Below, piece after piece: positions 55,188 through 63,835 of a DNA stretch of 64,000 nucleotides; positions within the stretch are counted from its first letter, which is position 1, and every line of letters begins with the position of its first letter. The stretch is from Sulfuritortus calidifontis (GTDB lineage Bacteria; Pseudomonadota; Gammaproteobacteria; Burkholderiales; Thiobacillaceae): assembly GCF_003967275.1 (NCBI RefSeq), contig NZ_AP018721.1, positions 1,612,001 to 1,676,000 of the forward strand. The letters are read 5' to 3'. The notes under the pieces were generated by a model. The model worked only from the letters and a program-made list of their open reading frames with translations, searched no databases and was not told where the DNA came from. A program made the position numbers and the translations under genes.

Positions 55188-55224
55188 TAGCGTCCATAAC
55201 AACGCAATACCACTAGATTTAGTG
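55179..55224 (+). promoter_or_regulatory. Paired NrdR boxes
   Basis: CACTAGAATTAGCG at 55179-55192 and CACTAGATTTAGTG at 55211-55224 both fit the NrdR-box pattern (A/T-rich inverted CACT...AGTG). They start exactly 32 bp apart, about three helical turns, the arrangement known for NrdR-regulated ribonucleotide reductase genes. The first overlaps the -10 hexamer. Confidence 0.82.
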
Positions 55225-55287
55225 TTCTCTAATATAGGCGCCGCGAAGGGCGCCATGACTGCAAACAACAGATAAGGAGACCAGCCG

Positions 55288-58245
55288 ATGCAGCTTTCCA
55301 CCGAATTTCAGCCTGCCAGTCCCGATGTTTCCTTGCCCCCTGCCCCCGACATGACCGCCCCGTCGACCCCCTACGCCGCCTACAAGATCATCCGCCGCAA
55401 CGGCGCGGTCGTCGCCTTCGAGCCGTCCAAGATCGCGGTGGCCATGACCAAGGCCTTCATCGCGGTGCAGGGCAGCCAGGCCGCGGCCTCCGCCCGCATC
55501 CGGGAGATGGTCGAGGAGCTGACCAACAACGTGGTCAACGCCCTGGTGCGGCGCCAGCCCCACGGCGGCACCTTCCACATCGAGGACATCCAGGACCAGG
55601 TCGAGCTGTCGCTGATGCGCTCGGGCGAGCACGAAGTCGCCCGCGCCTACGTGCTCTACCGCGAGCGCCGGGCCGAGGAGCGGGCCAAGCAGAAGCAGGA
55701 CCAGGTCAAGGAACACGCCCTCTACTGCACCGAAAACGGCGAGCGCAAGCCGCTCGACCTCGACCAGCTCACCGCCCTGGTGCAGTCCGCCTGCGAGGGC
55801 CTGGCCGAAGTCAGCGCAGAGCCCATCCTCAATGCCACCGTGCGCGACCTCTACGACGGCGTGCCCATGGACGAGGTGCGCAAGTCGCTCATCCTCTCCG
55901 CCCGCTCGCAGATCGAGAACGACCCCGACTACACCTACGTCACCGCGCGACTCTTGTTACATAGCATCCGCCGCGAGGTGCTGGGCGAGGAGGTAAGCCA
56001 GGCCGAGATGGCCACGCGTTATGCCGAATACTTCCCGCGCTACATCAAGCAGGGCATCGAGGCCGAGCTGCTCGACGAGCGCCTGGCCCAGTACGACCTG
56101 GCCCGCCTGGGCGCCGCGCTGGATTCCAGCCGCGACCTGCAGTTCCAGTACCTCGGCCTGCAGACCCTGTACGACCGCTATTTCCTGCACATCGAAGAGC
56201 GCCGCATCGAGCTGCCCCAGGCCTTCTTCATGCGCGTGGCCATGGGCCTGGCGTTGAACGAGATCAACCGCGAAGAGCGCGCCATCGAGTTCTACACCGT
56301 GCTGTCCAGCTTCGACTACATGTCGAGCACCCCGACCCTGTTCAACGCCGGCACCCGCCACAGCCAGCTCTCTTCCTGCTACCTGACCACGGTGCCGGAC
56401 GACCTGGACGGCATCTACCAGTCGATCAAGGAAAACGCCATGCTCCAGAAATGGGCCGGCGGCCTGGGCAACGACTGGACCCGCGTGCGTAGCCTGGGCG
56501 CCTACATCAAGGGCACCAACGGCAAATCGCAGGGCATCGTGCCCTTCCTGAAAGTGGCCAACGACACCGCCGTGGCGGTGAACCAGGGCGGCAAGCGCAA
56601 GGGCGCGGTCTGCGCCTATTTGGAAACCTGGCACATGGACATCGAGGAGTTCCTCGAACTGCGCAAGAACACCGGCGACGACCGCCGCCGCACCCACGAC
56701 ATGAACACCGCCAACTGGGTGCCCGACCTGTTCATGAAGCGGGTGATGGAAAACGCCGACTGGACCCTGTTCTCGCCGTCCGACGTGCCCGACCTGCACG
56801 GCAAGTGGGGCCGCGACTTCGAGGCGGCCTACACCGCCTACGAGGCCAAGGCCGAGCGCGGCGAGATCAAGAACCACAAGAAGATCCCGGCGCTCTCCCT
56901 GTGGAGGAAGATGCTGTCCATGCTGTTCGAGACCGGCCATCCCTGGATCACCTTCAAGGATGCCTGCAACGTGCGCTACACCAACCAGCACGTCGGCGTG
57001 GTCAACAGCTCCAACCTGTGCACCGAGATCACCCTGCACACCAACGACAACGAGATCGCCGTGTGCAACCTGGGCTCGGTCAACCTGGTCAACCACCTCA
57101 CGCCGGAAGGCAAGCTGGACATGACCAAGCTGCAGCGCACCATCCGCATCGCCATGCGCATGCTGGACAACGTGATCGATATCAACTTCTACTCGGTCGG
57201 CAAGGCGCGCAACTCCAACCTCAAGCACCGTCCGGTGGGCCTCGGCATCATGGGCTTCCAGGACGCCCTGCACAAAATGCGCATGCCCTACGCCAGCCCC
57301 GAGGCCGTCGAGTTCGCCGACCGCGCCATGGAGGCTGTGGCCTACCACGCCTACTGGGCCTCGACCGAGCTGGCCGAGGAGCGCGGCCGCTACAGCAGTT
57401 TCGCGGGCTCGCTCTGGAGCCGGGGCATCCTGCCGCAGGATTCGCTCAAGCGGCTGGCCGAAGAGCGCGGCGGCTACCTCGAGGCCGACCTGACCGAGAC
57501 CCTGGACTGGGCCAAGCTGCGCGAGCGCATCCAGACCGTGGGCATGCGCAACTCCAACTGCCTGGCCATCGCGCCCACCGCCACCATCGCCAACATCGTC
57601 GGCGTCTCGGCCTCGATCGAGCCCACCTATCAGAACCTGTTCGTCAAATCGAACCTGTCCGGTGAGTTCACCGTGGTCAACCAATACCTGGTGCGCGACC
57701 TCAAGCGCCTGAACCTGTGGGACGAGGTGATGGTGGGCGACATCAAATACTTCGACGGCTCGCTCGCCCGCATCGACCGCATCCCGGCCGAGCTGCGCAG
57801 CCTCTACGCCACCGCCTTCGAGATCGACCCGGTGTGGCTGATCGAGGCCGGCGCCCGGCGCCAGAAGTGGATCGACCAGGCCCAGAGCCTGAACCTCTAC
57901 TTCCACGGCGCCTCGGGCAAGAAGTTGGATGAAACCTACAAGCTCGCCTGGCTCAGGGGCCTGAAGACTACCTACTACCTGCGCGCCCTGGGCGCCACCC
58001 ACGCCGAGAAATCCACCGGCCGCGGCGGCGAACTCAATGCCGTGCCGTCCGATGGCGGCCTCGGCGGTGCCGGCAGCATCGGTGCCAGCGGCATGGGCAT
58101 GGGCAGCGTCGGCGGCAACAATGGCGGCGTCTCGGCCGCCGCTGCAAGCGCCATGGCAAACCTGCCCGAACCCGAGATCGTCGGCCGCGCCTGCACCCTG
58201 CGCCCGGGCGACCCCGGCTTCGAGGAATGCGAGGCCTGCCAGTAA
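55288..58245 (+). CDS. nrdA: Ribonucleoside-diphosphate reductase alpha subunit, class Ia
   Basis: NrdA reduces ribonucleoside diphosphates to deoxy forms, using a radical from NrdB. The 985-residue protein has an N-terminal ATP-cone (about 30-120, IIRRNGAVVAFEPSKIAVAMTKAF), STPTLFNAG and LSSCYL text, GGLGNDWTRVRSLG, VNSSNLCTEI with the radical Cys (near 571), and ATIANIVGVSASIEPT. The end is GFEECEACQ, with the Cys pair that thioredoxin re-reduces, behind an unusually long Gly-rich linker (about 915-945). The gene is ribosome-site led (AAGGAGA) and paired with nrdB 86 bp on. Confidence 0.96.
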   Translation: MQLSTEFQPASPDVSLPPAPDMTAPSTPYAAYKIIRRNGAVVAFEPSKIAVAMTKAFIAVQGSQAAASARIREMVEELTNNVVNALVRRQPHGGTFHIEDIQDQVELSLMRSGEHEVARAYVLYRERRAEERAKQKQDQVKEHALYCTENGERKPLDLDQLTALVQSACEGLAEVSAEPILNATVRDLYDGVPMDEVRKSLILSARSQIENDPDYTYVTARLLLHSIRREVLGEEVSQAEMATRYAEYFPRYIKQGIEAELLDERLAQYDLARLGAALDSSRDLQFQYLGLQTLYDRYFLHIEERRIELPQAFFMRVAMGLALNEINREERAIEFYTVLSSFDYMSSTPTLFNAGTRHSQLSSCYLTTVPDDLDGIYQSIKENAMLQKWAGGLGNDWTRVRSLGAYIKGTNGKSQGIVPFLKVANDTAVAVNQGGKRKGAVCAYLETWHMDIEEFLELRKNTGDDRRRTHDMNTANWVPDLFMKRVMENADWTLFSPSDVPDLHGKWGRDFEAAYTAYEAKAERGEIKNHKKIPALSLWRKMLSMLFETGHPWITFKDACNVRYTNQHVGVVNSSNLCTEITLHTNDNEIAVCNLGSVNLVNHLTPEGKLDMTKLQRTIRIAMRMLDNVIDINFYSVGKARNSNLKHRPVGLGIMGFQDALHKMRMPYASPEAVEFADRAMEAVAYHAYWASTELAEERGRYSSFAGSLWSRGILPQDSLKRLAEERGGYLEADLTETLDWAKLRERIQTVGMRNSNCLAIAPTATIANIVGVSASIEPTYQNLFVKSNLSGEFTVVNQYLVRDLKRLNLWDEVMVGDIKYFDGSLARIDRIPAELRSLYATAFEIDPVWLIEAGARRQKWIDQAQSLNLYFHGASGKKLDETYKLAWLRGLKTTYYLRALGATHAEKSTGRGGELNAVPSDGGLGGAGSIGASGMGMGSVGGNNGGVSAAAASAMANLPEPEIVGRACTLRPGDPGFEECEACQ

Positions 58246-58331
58246 CAACCAAGCGGGGGCGGGCTCGCCCGCCCCTTAACACAGCAACCCGACTGTAATC
58301 GCTGATTCACGGATCGAGGAGAAAAATAGAA

Positions 58332-59507
58332 ATGCTGAACTTCGAAGAAGACATCACCGCCGGCAGCCCCGCCCTGCAACAGATGCGCGGCCCCGGCATG
58401 GGCGCCGCCCCGGCGCAACCGGCCCCGGCCGACATCCCCGCCGCCGCGGCCAACCTCATGCGCGCGCAAGAAGCCGACGCCGAGAAATACCGCCGGGTGA
58501 AGGTCGAGGACAAGCGCATCATCAACGCCAAGGCCGACGTCAACCAGCTCGTCCCCTTCAAGTACAAATGGGCCTGGGAGAAATACATCGCCGCCTGCGC
58601 CAACCACTGGATGCCGCAGGAAATCAACATGAACCGTGACATCGCCACCTGGAAGTCGCCCAACGGCCTGACCGAGGACGAGCGCCGCATCGTCAAGCGC
58701 AACCTCGGCTTCTTCGTCACCGCCGACTCGCTCGCCGCCAACAACATCGTGCTCGGCACCTACCGCCAGATCACCGCCCCCGAGTGCCGCCAGTACCTGC
58801 TGCGCCAGGCCTTCGAAGAGGCGATCCACACCCACGCCTACCAGTACATCGTGGAGAGCCTGGGCCTGGACGAAGGCGAGATCTTCAACGCCTACCACGA
58901 GGTGCCGTCGATCCGCGCCAAGGACGAGTTCCTGCTGCCCTTCATCGACGTGCTGTCCGACCCCAACTTCAAGACCGGCACGCCCGAGACCGACCAGACC
59001 TTCCTCAAGAGCCTGATCGCCTTCGCCTGCATCATGGAAGGCCTGTTCTTCTACGTCGGCTTCGTCCAGATCCTGGCCATGGGCCGGCAGAACAAGATGA
59101 CCGGTGCCGCCGAGCAGTACCAGTACATCCTGCGCGACGAGTCGATGCACTGCAACTTCGGCATCGACATGATCAACCAGATCAAGATGGAAAACCCCCA
59201 CCTGTGGACCCCGCAATTCCGCGAGGAGCTGAAGGGCATGTTCCACAAGGCGGTCGAGCTGGAATACGCCTACGCCGAAGACACCATGCCGCGTGGCGTG
59301 CTCGGCCTGAACGCGCCCATGTTCAAGGAATACCTGCGCTTCATCGCCAACCGCCGCGCCAGCCAGATCGGCCTGGACGAGCTGTTCCCCGGCGCGACCA
59401 ACCCCTTCCCGTGGATGGCCGAGATGATCGATCTCAAGAAGGAGAAAAACTTCTTCGAGACCCGGGTCATCGAGTACCAGACCGGCGGGGCCCTGAGCTG
59501 GGACTGA
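58332..59507 (+). CDS. nrdB: Ribonucleoside-diphosphate reductase beta subunit, class Ia
   Basis: NrdB holds a diiron site and a tyrosyl radical that starts catalysis in NrdA. The 391-residue protein has the iron ligands in [23 protein letters not shown] (Glu, His and the radical Tyr), [14 protein letters not shown] and [12 protein letters not shown]. The C-terminus GALSWD is the NrdA-docking peptide. A poorly conserved, Ala/Pro-rich segment (about 20-45) precedes the core. It follows nrdA with 86 bp and its own AGGAG, and ends at a strong terminator. Confidence 0.96.
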   Translation: MLNFEEDITAGSPALQQMRGPGMGAAPAQPAPADIPAAAANLMRAQEADAEKYRRVKVEDKRIINAKADVNQLVPFKYKWAWEKYIAACANHWMPQEINMNRDIATWKSPNGLTEDERRIVKRNLGFFVTADSLAANNIVLGTYRQITAPECRQYLLRQAFEEAIHTHAYQYIVESLGLDEGEIFNAYHEVPSIRAKDEFLLPFIDVLSDPNFKTGTPETDQTFLKSLIAFACIMEGLFFYVGFVQILAMGRQNKMTGAAEQYQYILRDESMHCNFGIDMINQIKMENPHLWTPQFREELKGMFHKAVELEYAYAEDTMPRGVLGLNAPMFKEYLRFIANRRASQIGLDELFPGATNPFPWMAEMIDLKKEKNFFETRVIEYQTGGALSWD

Positions 59508-59510
59508 CGG

Positions 59511-59538
59511 AAAAAGGCGCAGGCGACTGCGCCTTTTT
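59511..59538 (+). terminator. Intrinsic terminator of nrdAB
   Basis: AAAAAGGCGCAG and CTGCGCCTTTTT form a perfect 12-bp stem with loop GCGA ending in a T run, four bases after the nrdB stop region. Confidence 0.93.
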
Positions 59539-59572
59539 CACATGTGCAAGCGCTTTGACAGGAGAACCCTAA

Positions 59573-60415
59573 ATGTCCATGAGCGCATACGGCAGTCTCT
59601 TACCGAAGCCGGCGGAAGAACTGCGCACCCTATCGGCCGAGCCGATCACGCAACTCTTCCACCGCCATGTCGTGCCCATTCACTTCGAGTTCAGGAAGGG
59701 CAGCGTCACCAAGACCCGCATCGTCACCGCCTTCGTCATGGCCATCAACGAGCAGTGGTGCCTGGTCACCGCCGGCCGCTGCATCGAGAGCATCGAGAAC
59801 GAATACGACCAGGGCTACGAGATCGAGCGCTGCTGCCTGCTCGACTGCAACGGCGTCAACACCCCGCACGGCACCACCATCCCCTTCGACTACATCGAAT
59901 CGTGCGCCACCCGGCTGAGCTACGACCCCAGCTACGACTGCGGCGTGTTCCTGTTGAGCGAGCACCACGTGCGCCTGCTGAAGGAGAGCGGCATCGAGGC
60001 CATGAGCGAGGAGGTGTGGGAGAACCAGCCCCCCGCCGTGGACTTCCACGCCATGATCGGCGTGCGCGGCCGGCCCGTGGGCAACGCCCGCAACGACATG
60101 CGGATCGTCTCCACCCTGCACAAGGTCACCCCCCTGCCGCACCGGCCCGACTGCTTCGCCGACACCGGCACCCCCACCTTCTGGGGCGCCATCGGCACCG
60201 GCGACGAGGTGGCCGACCTGCCCGACCTGAGCGGCGGCCCCATCTTCGCCTTCCGGCAAAAGGCGAACGGCGAGCTGCGCTACTGGCTGCACTCCATCCA
60301 GAACCAGTGGGTGCAGTCGCGCGGTCTCATCGCCGCCTGCTTCGCCCGGCCCATCGGCAAGTTCCTCAAGGAGGTGGTGGAGGGGGAGCGGGTGAATTTG
60401 GTGACGGTGTACTAG
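59573..60415 (+). CDS. Trypsin-like-fold protein with degenerate active site
   Basis: The 280-residue protein starts at ATG 59573 behind CAGGAGAAC. It resembles a chymotrypsin-type barrel: AFVMAINEQWCLVTAGRCIES takes the place of the LVTAAHC strand, YDCGVFLL that of the Asp strand, and LPDLSGGPIFAF that of the GDSGGP loop. The catalytic His position is Arg, so proteolysis is unlikely even though Ser and Asp remain. No signal peptide is seen, so it would be cytoplasmic. Four extra Cys occur near residues 82-105. It could be a pseudoprotease or scaffold. It lies after the nrdAB terminator as a separate gene. Confidence 0.6.
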   Translation: MSMSAYGSLLPKPAEELRTLSAEPITQLFHRHVVPIHFEFRKGSVTKTRIVTAFVMAINEQWCLVTAGRCIESIENEYDQGYEIERCCLLDCNGVNTPHGTTIPFDYIESCATRLSYDPSYDCGVFLLSEHHVRLLKESGIEAMSEEVWENQPPAVDFHAMIGVRGRPVGNARNDMRIVSTLHKVTPLPHRPDCFADTGTPTFWGAIGTGDEVADLPDLSGGPIFAFRQKANGELRYWLHSIQNQWVQSRGLIAACFARPIGKFLKEVVEGERVNLVTVY

Positions 60416-60512
60416 CCCAAGCCTACCGCGCCGGACGTTTCGCCTTCGCCCCCGGCGCGTTATGCTTGCCAGCTCACAATGTGGCTAGGCCCGATAGGTT
60501 TCCCCCTCCCCG

Positions 60513-60872
60513 ATGCTCAACGCCGCCCTGCTCGCCCTGCTTGCCGCCGTCCTGATCTACCCCGCCTATCTGCTCTGGCGCCGGGCCGACAGCTTCAGCT
60601 GGCGCGCCCGCTATCTGCTGGCCGCGCTGCCGGCGGCCTACACCGGCCTGGGCTGGCAGGTCGCCGCGCTCTCCTACGAGTGGGCCGGCTGCCAGGGCAA
60701 CATGAAGGGCCTTTACGCCTGCACCTTCAGCGGCATGGATGTCACGCCGCTGATCGGCTACGGCTTCTTTCTGACCATTCCCTTTTTCTTCGTCGCCCTG
60801 CCCCTGTCGCTCTGGCTGCTGCTCGATACCGCGGCCAGGCAGATCGGCGAATGGCGCGGCCGGCAGCGCTAG
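60513..60872 (+). CDS. Small integral membrane protein
   Basis: The 119-residue protein has about three hydrophobic helices (LLALLAAVLIYPAYLLW, YLLAALPAAYTGLGWQVAAL, FFLTIPFFFVALPLSLWLLL) and a central loop with two Cys (AGCQGN and YACTFSG) that could form a disulfide on the outer face. It has no recognisable family. Composition and codon use match neighbours, and it is free of repeats. It ends 23 bp from a convergent Yip1-like gene. Confidence 0.6.
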   Translation: MLNAALLALLAAVLIYPAYLLWRRADSFSWRARYLLAALPAAYTGLGWQVAALSYEWAGCQGNMKGLYACTFSGMDVTPLIGYGFFLTIPFFFVALPLSLWLLLDTAARQIGEWRGRQR

Positions 60873-60895
60873 TTCGCGCCGGCCCGCCGGCCGGC

Positions 60896-61450
60896 TCAGA
60901 GCATCACCACCAGCACCAGCAGCAGCGCCCAGGCGGCCAGGCCGGCGCCGATGACCGTCTGCACGATGGCGGCGGCGGTGACGTCCTCGCGCGTGCGGCA
61001 CAGCCCTTCGATGCCGTGATAGATCAGGCCGCAGGAGACGACCAGGGCCGCCAGCGACAGCAGGGCGTTGAAGCCCAGGCTGGGCACCAGCAGCCCGAGG
61101 GAGGCGAGCCACAGCGGCACCGGGGCGATGGCCGCCAGCAGGAAGGCGTCGTGCCGGTCCAGGGTGAGGCCGTTGGTCAGGGCCACCTGGCGGATCAGCC
61201 AGCCCATGGCCAGCACGGTCTGCATCTCGGCCAGGAAGAAGACCACGGCCACCCGGCCCCAGTCCTTGGCCGCGGCGCCGGCGAGAAAGACCTCGGGGTA
61301 GCGGGTGCCGGCGTAATAGATCATGGCCGGCGGCAGCAGCGGCAGCACCAGCCGGGCGAACAGCCGGACCAGGCTGGGCCGGCTGCGGCTGAGCTCGGGC
61401 CAGCCCTGCTCGGCCGACCAGGGCAGTTTTGCCAATGAAGTCAGTCCCAT
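60896..61450 (-). CDS. Yip1-family membrane protein
   Basis: The 184-residue protein has five hydrophobic helices: LARLVLPLLPPAMIYYAG, VAVVFFLAEMQTVLAMGWLI, APVPLWLASLGLL, LSLAALVVSCGLIYHGIEGL and AGLAAWALLLVLVVML. The layout and SPxxPxx-type start of the first loop are typical of bacterial Yip1-domain proteins. Their function is unknown. It lies between a small membrane gene and a structured repeat element, which occupies its upstream region. Confidence 0.68.
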   Translation of the reverse strand: MGLTSLAKLPWSAEQGWPELSRSRPSLVRLFARLVLPLLPPAMIYYAGTRYPEVFLAGAAAKDWGRVAVVFFLAEMQTVLAMGWLIRQVALTNGLTLDRHDAFLLAAIAPVPLWLASLGLLVPSLGFNALLSLAALVVSCGLIYHGIEGLCRTREDVTAAAIVQTVIGAGLAAWALLLVLVVML

Positions 61451-61557
61451 GACTCCCTCCTTTCGATTGCCGGCAGCGGATATATATCATGCCGTGATGT
61501 ATTTTTAGCCCCCGGCCACGGCGTCGTCAACTGGAAAAAACATCGGGCCGGCCATTA

Positions 61558-61826
61558 AGAGCCTATTTCAATAGGGAACATACCCCGCGCCGTTGGCCTG
61601 CGGGATGCAGGGCAAGACGCAGGGGGCGAAGTGGAGTCATTCTCCACGAGCCACCTGCAACGCCGCCAAGCGCCCGCAGGCCAACGGCCCATCGGGTTGC
61701 AGCCAGAATCAGCGTCTGCAGCGTTACGCCGCTTGTCGATGGAACGACCATCGACTGCGCGTCGCGCCTTGCATCCATCCGATCCTGGCTGCAACGCGGG
61801 GCATGAGCCCTACTGAAATAGGCTCT
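61558..61826. repeat. Structured 269-bp dispersed element, copy 2
   Basis: The terminal inverted repeat AGAGCCTATTTCAATAGGG (61558-61576) pairs with 61808-61826 with one mismatch. Internal helices are 61590-61604 with 61673-61687 (15 bp, perfect), the hairpin 61631-61636/61642-61647 (loop TCATT), 61696-61710 with 61781-61795 (one mismatch), and the hairpin 61735-61742/61748-61755 (loop AACGA). The 484-bp gap it sits in has no other gene. Confidence 0.85.
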
Positions 61827-61934
61827 AAGTCCGTGGCGCCATGCCGCCGCTTTTCTTCCGCCCCGCCGCTCAATAAAATCCGCCCGCCCGCGTTTTTCGC
61901 CCCGTTTCCGACCGTCATTGTTCCCGGCCCCGGC

Positions 61935-62315
61935 ATGAGCAATCCCTGTCAGCAATGCGGCGCCTGCTGCGCCTTTTTTCGCGTGTCGTTCTATTGGAGC
62001 GAGGCCGAGCCCTTTCTCGGCGGCACGGTGCCGCCGCCCCTGACCGAGAAGATTTCGCCCCAGCATGTCGCCATGCGCGGCACGCTCCATACGCCCGTCC
62101 GCTGCACGGCGCTGCAAGGCACCGTGGGCGCTGCGGCGGGCTGCGGCATCTACCCGCAGCGGCCCAGCCCCTGCCGCGAGCTGGAACCGTGGGCAGCCGA
62201 CGGCCGGCCGAGCGACAAGTGCAACCGCGCCCGCGCCGCCCACGGCCTGCCGCCGCTCGACCCCAGGCAGGACAACCCGCAGCGGCCCGATACCCCGCTG
62301 CCGCGCGCGGCCTGA
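61935..62315 (+). CDS. YkgJ family cysteine cluster protein
   Basis: The 126-residue protein begins MSNPCQQCGACCAFFRVSFYW. It continues with RCTALQGTVGAAAGCGIYPQRPSPCRELEPW and CNRAR, the pattern of YkgJ/UPF0153 cysteine cluster proteins that probably bind iron-sulfur or zinc. The function is not known. The start ATG at 61935 opens the cluster; a longer frame upstream passes through a repeat element and is rejected. It precedes the yaeQ gene, and both lie between element copies 2 and 3. Confidence 0.87.
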   Translation: MSNPCQQCGACCAFFRVSFYWSEAEPFLGGTVPPPLTEKISPQHVAMRGTLHTPVRCTALQGTVGAAAGCGIYPQRPSPCRELEPWAADGRPSDKCNRARAAHGLPPLDPRQDNPQRPDTPLPRAA

Positions 62316-62369
62316 GCCGGGCTATTGCCTGCTACACTCCGGCCTCCCCAACGCGCCGGAACCCGCCTC

Positions 62370-62912
62370 ATGGCCCTGAAAGCCGCCATCTTCAAAGCCG
62401 ACCTGAACATCGCAGACATGGACCGGCACTATTACGCCGACCATGCCTTGACCATCGCCCGCCACCCTTCGGAGACCGACGAGCGGATGATGGTGCGCAT
62501 CCTGGCCTATGCCCTGTATGCCCAGGAGGGCATGGCCTTGACCCGCGGCCTGTTCGAGGTGGACGAGCCGGACCTGTGGGTGAAGGACCTGACCGGCGCG
62601 ATCCGGCTCTGGATCGAGCTGGGCCAGCCGGACGAGGACCGGCTGCGCAAGGCCTGCAACCGCTCGGAGCGGGTGGTGGCGATCTGCTACAGCCACAGCT
62701 GCCCGGTGTGGTGGCGGCAGATCGAGAGCAAGCTGAGCCGGCTGGACAACCTGACGGTACTGCAACTGCCGCAAGAGACCGCGCAGGCCCTGGCCAATCT
62801 CGCCGAGCGGACCATGTCTTTGCAGTGCATGGTGCAGGACGGCGATGTCTGGCTGAACACCGACGCCGCCAGCGTGCCGGTGAAGCTGACGGTGCTGAAG
62901 CAGGCGGCCTAA
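62370..62912 (+). CDS. YaeQ family protein
   Basis: The 180-residue protein matches YaeQ: MALKAAIFKADLNIADMDRHYYADHALTIARHPSETDERMMVRILAYAL, EPDLWVKDLTGAIRLWIELGQPDEDRLRKAC, and ending TNLTVLQL-like text with DVWLN. YaeQ has a PD-(D/E)XK nuclease-like fold, and its function remains unknown. The start ATG at 62370 begins the conserved region. Its TAA stop reaches into the end of the 62912-63179 repeat element. Confidence 0.92.
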   Translation: MALKAAIFKADLNIADMDRHYYADHALTIARHPSETDERMMVRILAYALYAQEGMALTRGLFEVDEPDLWVKDLTGAIRLWIELGQPDEDRLRKACNRSERVVAICYSHSCPVWWRQIESKLSRLDNLTVLQLPQETAQALANLAERTMSLQCMVQDGDVWLNTDAASVPVKLTVLKQAA

Positions 62913-63179
62913 GAGCCTGTCTCATAAAATCCTGTGGGCGCGATGGCGGCGATTTTGACGCAGGCCGCGAAGCGCAACGCGCGGTTTGGTCGTTCCAAAC
63001 AAGCGGTGCGCGACAAAGGCCTGTGGCAAAATCGCCCCATCCCAAAGGGTTGCCGTCAGAAACGGCGTCTGCCGCGTTGCGGCGCTTGGCAATGGAACGA
63101 CCATTGCCCGCGCACCACGCCTTGCATCCATCCGTTTCTGACGGCAACGCGCTCCACAGGATTTGATGAGACAGGCTCT
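62912..63179. repeat. Structured 268-bp dispersed element, copy 3
   Basis: The terminal repeat AGAGCCTGTCTCAT-AAATCCTGTGG type pairs 62912-62937 with 63154-63179 (one mismatch). Inside are helix 62942-62957 with 63027-63041 (one bulge), hairpin 62984-62989/62995-63000 (loop TCGTT), helix 63049-63065 with 63132-63148 (17 bp, perfect), and hairpin 63088-63095/63101-63108 (loop AACGA). It begins at the last base of the yaeQ stop. Confidence 0.88.
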
Positions 63180-63277
63180 AAATCTGCCGCTGGCCAGCCG
63201 GGCAATCCGGTGTAGGATGTTTTTATGGCGCGCCCGACACGTGCCATGCCCCAATAACGAAAGCGAAGGAGACGAGG

Positions 63278-63727
63278 ATGAACAAATCGGCATGGTTGTT
63301 TGCCGGCCTGATGGCGGCCGGCCCCGCCCTGGCGGCCGAGGTGGATTACCACACGGATATCCGCCCGATTCTGGAGAAGCATTGCATTGGCTGCCACGGC
63401 CCGAGCTCGCCCAACTACGGCGAGTTCATGGAGCACAAGGATAAGTTCACCAAGGCCAACAAGGGCCCGCGCATGGACGGCTACGAGACTTTGATTTTCT
63501 ACATCGCCTGGCCCGACACCGGGGCCTTGATGCGCCGGCTGGACGATGGCAAGCACACCAAGGACGGCAAGCCCGGCAACATGTACGAGCGTCTGGGCAA
63601 CTCAGACGAGGAGCGCCAGAAGAACCTGGCCCTGATCAAGGCCTGGGTGGGCGAGGATGCCTGGATTCTCAAGCGCAAGGGCGACATCACCAAGGAAGAA
63701 CTGCTCAAGATCAAGGCCAAGTACTGA
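63278..63727 (+). CDS. Periplasmic c-type cytochrome
   Basis: The 149-residue protein has a signal peptide (1-20, ending ALAAE) behind GGAGACGAG and one heme motif, CIGCHGPSSP, in an N-terminal VDYHTDIRPILEKHC context. This context is common in planctomycete-type and other single-heme cytochromes. The rest is helical and basic (EERQKNLALIKAWVGEDAWILKRKGD). A distal Met may be in GNMYERLG. It would carry electrons in the periplasm. A hairpin and then a SoxH-like metallohydrolase gene follow. Confidence 0.83.
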   Translation: MNKSAWLFAGLMAAGPALAAEVDYHTDIRPILEKHCIGCHGPSSPNYGEFMEHKDKFTKANKGPRMDGYETLIFYIAWPDTGALMRRLDDGKHTKDGKPGNMYERLGNSDEERQKNLALIKAWVGEDAWILKRKGDITKEELLKIKAKY

Positions 63728-63745
63728 GCCGCCCGACCGCGCATG

Positions 63746-63785
63746 CCGGCCAAGGCGCATCGTGAAACCGATGGGCCTTGGCCGG
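63746..63785. terminator. Strong hairpin after the cytochrome gene
   Basis: CCGGCCAAGGC pairs with GCCTTGGCCGG, and the inner CATCG with CGATG around a six-base loop. That is 16 bp of stem with one mismatch, about 18 bp after the stop. There is no T-run, so it may attenuate rather than fully terminate. Confidence 0.6.
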
Positions 63786-63835
63786 TTGTGGGCCGGGCAC
63801 TATCATCGGCCCGGCATCATTTGAGGAGACCCTAC

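Noticed and set aside
61593-61934. N-terminal extension of the YkgJ gene
   Set aside because: The extension is translated from structured repeat element copy 2 and its flank. The family begins at the ATG at 61935.
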